A DNA stretch of 64,000 nucleotides from Phorcus lineatus (lineage: Eukaryota; Mollusca; Gastropoda; Trochida; Trochidae), in the NCBI GenBank assembly GCA_921293015.1, contig OV121092.1:43609064-43673063 (forward strand), in the 5' to 3' direction. Positions 61,045 through 64,000 of this stretch are shown here, one piece after another (the stretch's first letter is position 1; every line of letters begins with the position of its first letter). The translations under genes and the position numbers were made by a program. The notes under the pieces were generated by a model. It made no database searches. It saw only the letters and a list, made by a program, of their open reading frames with translations, and was not told the DNA's origin.

Positions 61045-64000
61045 GGACGTGTATATTTGAAAACTGAGGTTTAGAAAACTGTTGGACATATTGCACCTTT
61101 ATCTATAAAATACCTGAGTCCAAAATACCTAAGGTATACCTTGATAGTCGACTACAGCTGTATATGATGCCAGAAAAAGGTTTTGACTACGGATGAAATG
61201 TGGTGTGTAATTTAATGTCATTTAAAATTGGCGTTAAAGCTGTTTTATCAAAACACAGAAAGACCTTTTGCAAATATGAATTGGAGAATCGATCATGTTA
61301 TTTGTCCATAAACTGTCCTCTTTTCAATAAATATATAATTGCTCGTAGAGTGGCCATTTTATATAACGCTTACTGTCGCTTGGTTGTCTAACTCAAAGAC
61401 TGTTGATGATGATATTTTCATACAGCCTGTAATGTGTTAGTCTTGTTTGACTCACACATTATCCTGATTTTCACAAGGGCTTACATGTATCACTGAATAT
61501 AGCTTGAAGCACAACGCATTTGTTTGATTGTTAAAACAGTACAAAATAAATAACGAGTGTGTAGACGATAAAGGGCTTTGATACAGTCTATTTGCATATT
61601 CAACAAGTCTGAAAAACTAACAATACCCATTGTGCTGAATCTAAATACATTTAGATCCACAGTTCTAAATTTAGATTTTAATGCATGAAAGTTGTCATGA
61701 TCGATTTTTCTTTTACGTAGGAGACATTTTTTCAGCAATACAAACCCCTGTGGTTTTAGTTATGTTGTCTCTAGACTAAGACTAAAATATCTGTAGTGTC
61801 ACAACCGAACATATGGAAGTAATATATAGGCTCGTAGATTGTTGATTTACAGCCTTCGAGTGGAGATTGTACGTTTGGAAAGATTTAATAGACTTGCACT
61901 AGTTCTAGCGTAAATGTGGACGGCAGACAAGGTTGTCGCGTCCCATGACTGTATATGAGATTGGAGCCTCTATTACAGTCTAGATCCCCATTAACAGGTT
62001 CACATTTAAAATCGGCACATGAAGTGGCAACATAAAGCTGTAGATAACGAAAAAACGTATTTCATTAATTTTGAAGTGGTATTTCATAGACTGAATTTTA
62101 GTCTACAGAGAGGCTATATCGATGTGCTCAAACTTGCGGTCTTTGAACAGCCCTTACATCGGGGAGGGTGGGTATCTTCTTCACGTAATCGCCTCGGGCG
62201 TGTTATGACTTGATAGTCCTATAAGATATAGCTGTCCTCAAAATAACGCGGTATTGTGTACATAAGAAATTATACAAACCATTTTGATGAAGTGCATTTA
62301 TTAAGAAAGATTGTCATTGATAAGTCTTTACCGTGTTTCAAAAGTAAACCGTTTTTATAGTCAACTAATTTCTATTAAGAACTAGATCAAGCAAAGTGGT
62401 GTGAAAGGAAAAAGAAACTTGATAATTAAGCTCATATAGTATATATTTAAGCAGTATTTTATGAACCCATGTGTTATGATAATCATAAACATCACCCCAT
62501 GCATGCATATGACTGATATAAAACCTGTTTTTAAAAGATATAATAAATCTATCAAGACATACCTTTTTCGTGCCATTGCATTGTCTATGCGCTTCACTAC
62601 TCATACACAGGGTCGAGCATGTTGTAGTCTAAAGCGAATCCTACTTTGGTTGCGCTATCTCAGGTGTACTTATTTAAAGGGACAGGGTGCTTATTTTAGA
62701 GAAAAACATCAAGGATGCTTATTGTTTCATAAACTGATAAACGCCTGTTAAAATCATTGAATAAACTGTAACCATGTCTGGTTTTGGAACTTAATAAATG
62801 TGGAAAATTCGGCTTCGTTTTCCTTCTGTAATTTTCTATTTCCCTTTTTTGTACATTTCCTTTGCAATAACTTTTTTTTAAAAACCCAGAGTTTAATATT
62901 TTGAACTTGTTACTCCATGAAATATTGAACTATGCTCTATCCTTGACAAAACGCTTGGTTAATATACCAATTAGTAAACATAAACTGTGTCATGTATAAT
63001 GCATACCGTCTTTCTCGATAGAAATTCGCGGTTTATATACAGAAAGTTAAACTGCAAACTGATTTAAAGGTAGAAGTGTCATTGGAAATATCAGCTTGAA
63101 AGAGATGCTCCGTAAGTAGTTGAAGGCACATGAGCAAACTTTTTAATTGTGTCATTTTATTGAAAAATACGAACTGTTGCTTAAAAGTATCATGTCAAAA
63201 TAAAGATATAAAATTGCGAATGCGACCGAAAACCGGACAGTCTAAAGCCGTTGTTCATGCTAATCAACAAATTTGATTTGATCATGTTTGATAAGTTATA
63301 TAATAAATTGATGCTGTGAGGCCGCTAAATACATTTTCATTTACATTTTCTGTGTTTAGGAAAGTATGAAATAAATCTTTCATATGACATAAAGACAAAC
63401 ACATATTCACAAATATAATTCAAAATTTCGCAATTTGACAAAAGGGCAACTGAGAAAACGCTTGTATTCAAAGAAACAATACAATAATTTAAAACATTGA
63501 ATTGCTTAAAGAAATCACTATCAAACTATTTATAAAATAGTAACATGATGACGAATTTGAACTATCATTTTATCCCTAAAACCGACAACATAGTTCCGTT
63601 AGTGCAACGTAAAGTTATTTTATGTGTTTAGCGTCAGTAGACCTTTAAGAAAAGCAGACAGCAGAAAACTTTGAAAAGACTCAATGACGCGAAACCCCGT
63701 TCGTATGACGAGTAGTAAACTGCACGATAGTATTTCCCGCTTTATATCGACATGAGATACACGGAGTTCATGCGTCACGTTATCTTAAAATAGAAATACC
63801 AATCAGCGGTGGGAACTTTCGCAACACAAAGGTGTTTACAAATGACAGTCAAATCGTGTCGAAGTAATCTCATACCTGTAATGCTTTTATAAACATGTTG
63901 GCACTCATCTTTCATATTCGCGATTATAGTCTCAGCTTTTAAATAGATACATTCTCTTCCTGTTATTCTTGACTTTAAAGGCATAAATGCACACTAATAT
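61045..64000. other. intergenic, no gene seen
   Basis: No coding or RNA gene recognised. Short sequences near 63210-63250 (ACCGAAAACCGGACAGT) resemble the interior of the element at 6623-7070 in reverse, suggesting another decayed copy. Confidence 0.35.

Noticed and set aside
1-64000. CRISPR arrays, operons, bacterial promoters or rRNA
   Set aside because: Gene structure is eukaryotic throughout; the tandem repeats have no unique spacers and no cas-like genes.

Overview
The window is AT-rich animal nuclear DNA with small exons, GT-AG introns, TATA promoters and abundant repeats. Several repeats are types known from bivalve molluscs: a pearl/DTC84-like element made of roughly 165-bp core repeats followed by an ACGG-type microsatellite and a hairpin, and tRNA-headed SINEs ending in a GCGGCGTTAAAC-like body. 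A bivalve is the best inference; the species cannot be told from the sequence.

The left 39 kb holds a cluster of eight small genes for secreted proteins, which I assembled exon by exon. Three encode glycine-rich proteins of 100-117 residues: G1 (-, 1566-2643), G2 (-, 8219-9478) and G3 (+, 19119-20316). Five encode two-EGF-domain proteins of 129-141 residues: E1 (+, 10951-13298), E2 (+, 16230-18250), E3 (-, 24300-26202), E4 (-, 31344-33506) and E5 (-, 36052-38776). Both families share one plan: a signal-peptide exon, internal exons with phase-1 introns at both ends, and a short terminal exon encoding a distinctive C-terminal tail. The tails show that E1 and E4 are paralogues, as are E2 and E3, so the four genes form an inverted array A(+) B(+) | B(-) A(-) with its axis near 20-24 kb. 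The second EGF domain carries the calcium-binding consensus in all five genes. The setting suggests an extracellular matrix, perhaps shell, byssus or ligament; that role is inference.

From 37.4 to 42.7 kb there is mostly tandem repeat: a (CTCAY)n pentamer tract inside an intron of E5, a (GAT)n tract, and a 31-bp minisatellite of about 70 copies that passes at its right edge into a 60-bp dimeric form and then into decayed monomers. All three forward frames of the 31-bp array are open, so its long ORFs are artefacts.

From 45.6 to 48.3 kb there are SINEs and the pearl-like element. One ordinary three-exon gene lies on the minus strand (50661-54344). It encodes a 275-residue basic, Ser/Asn-rich protein that I do not recognise. 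From 56.69 to 61.03 kb there is a nearly intact Jockey/CR1-type LINE flanked by an 11-bp target duplication. It is interrupted near its 5' end by a 965-bp inverted-repeat DNA element with its own 8-bp target duplication, and carries a one-base shift near the 3' end of its ORF.

The rest is intergenic or intronic DNA with decayed repeats: a mariner transposase relic, a LINE 3' fragment inside an intron of G2, TTAA-flanked MITE-like elements, hairpin elements and microsatellites.
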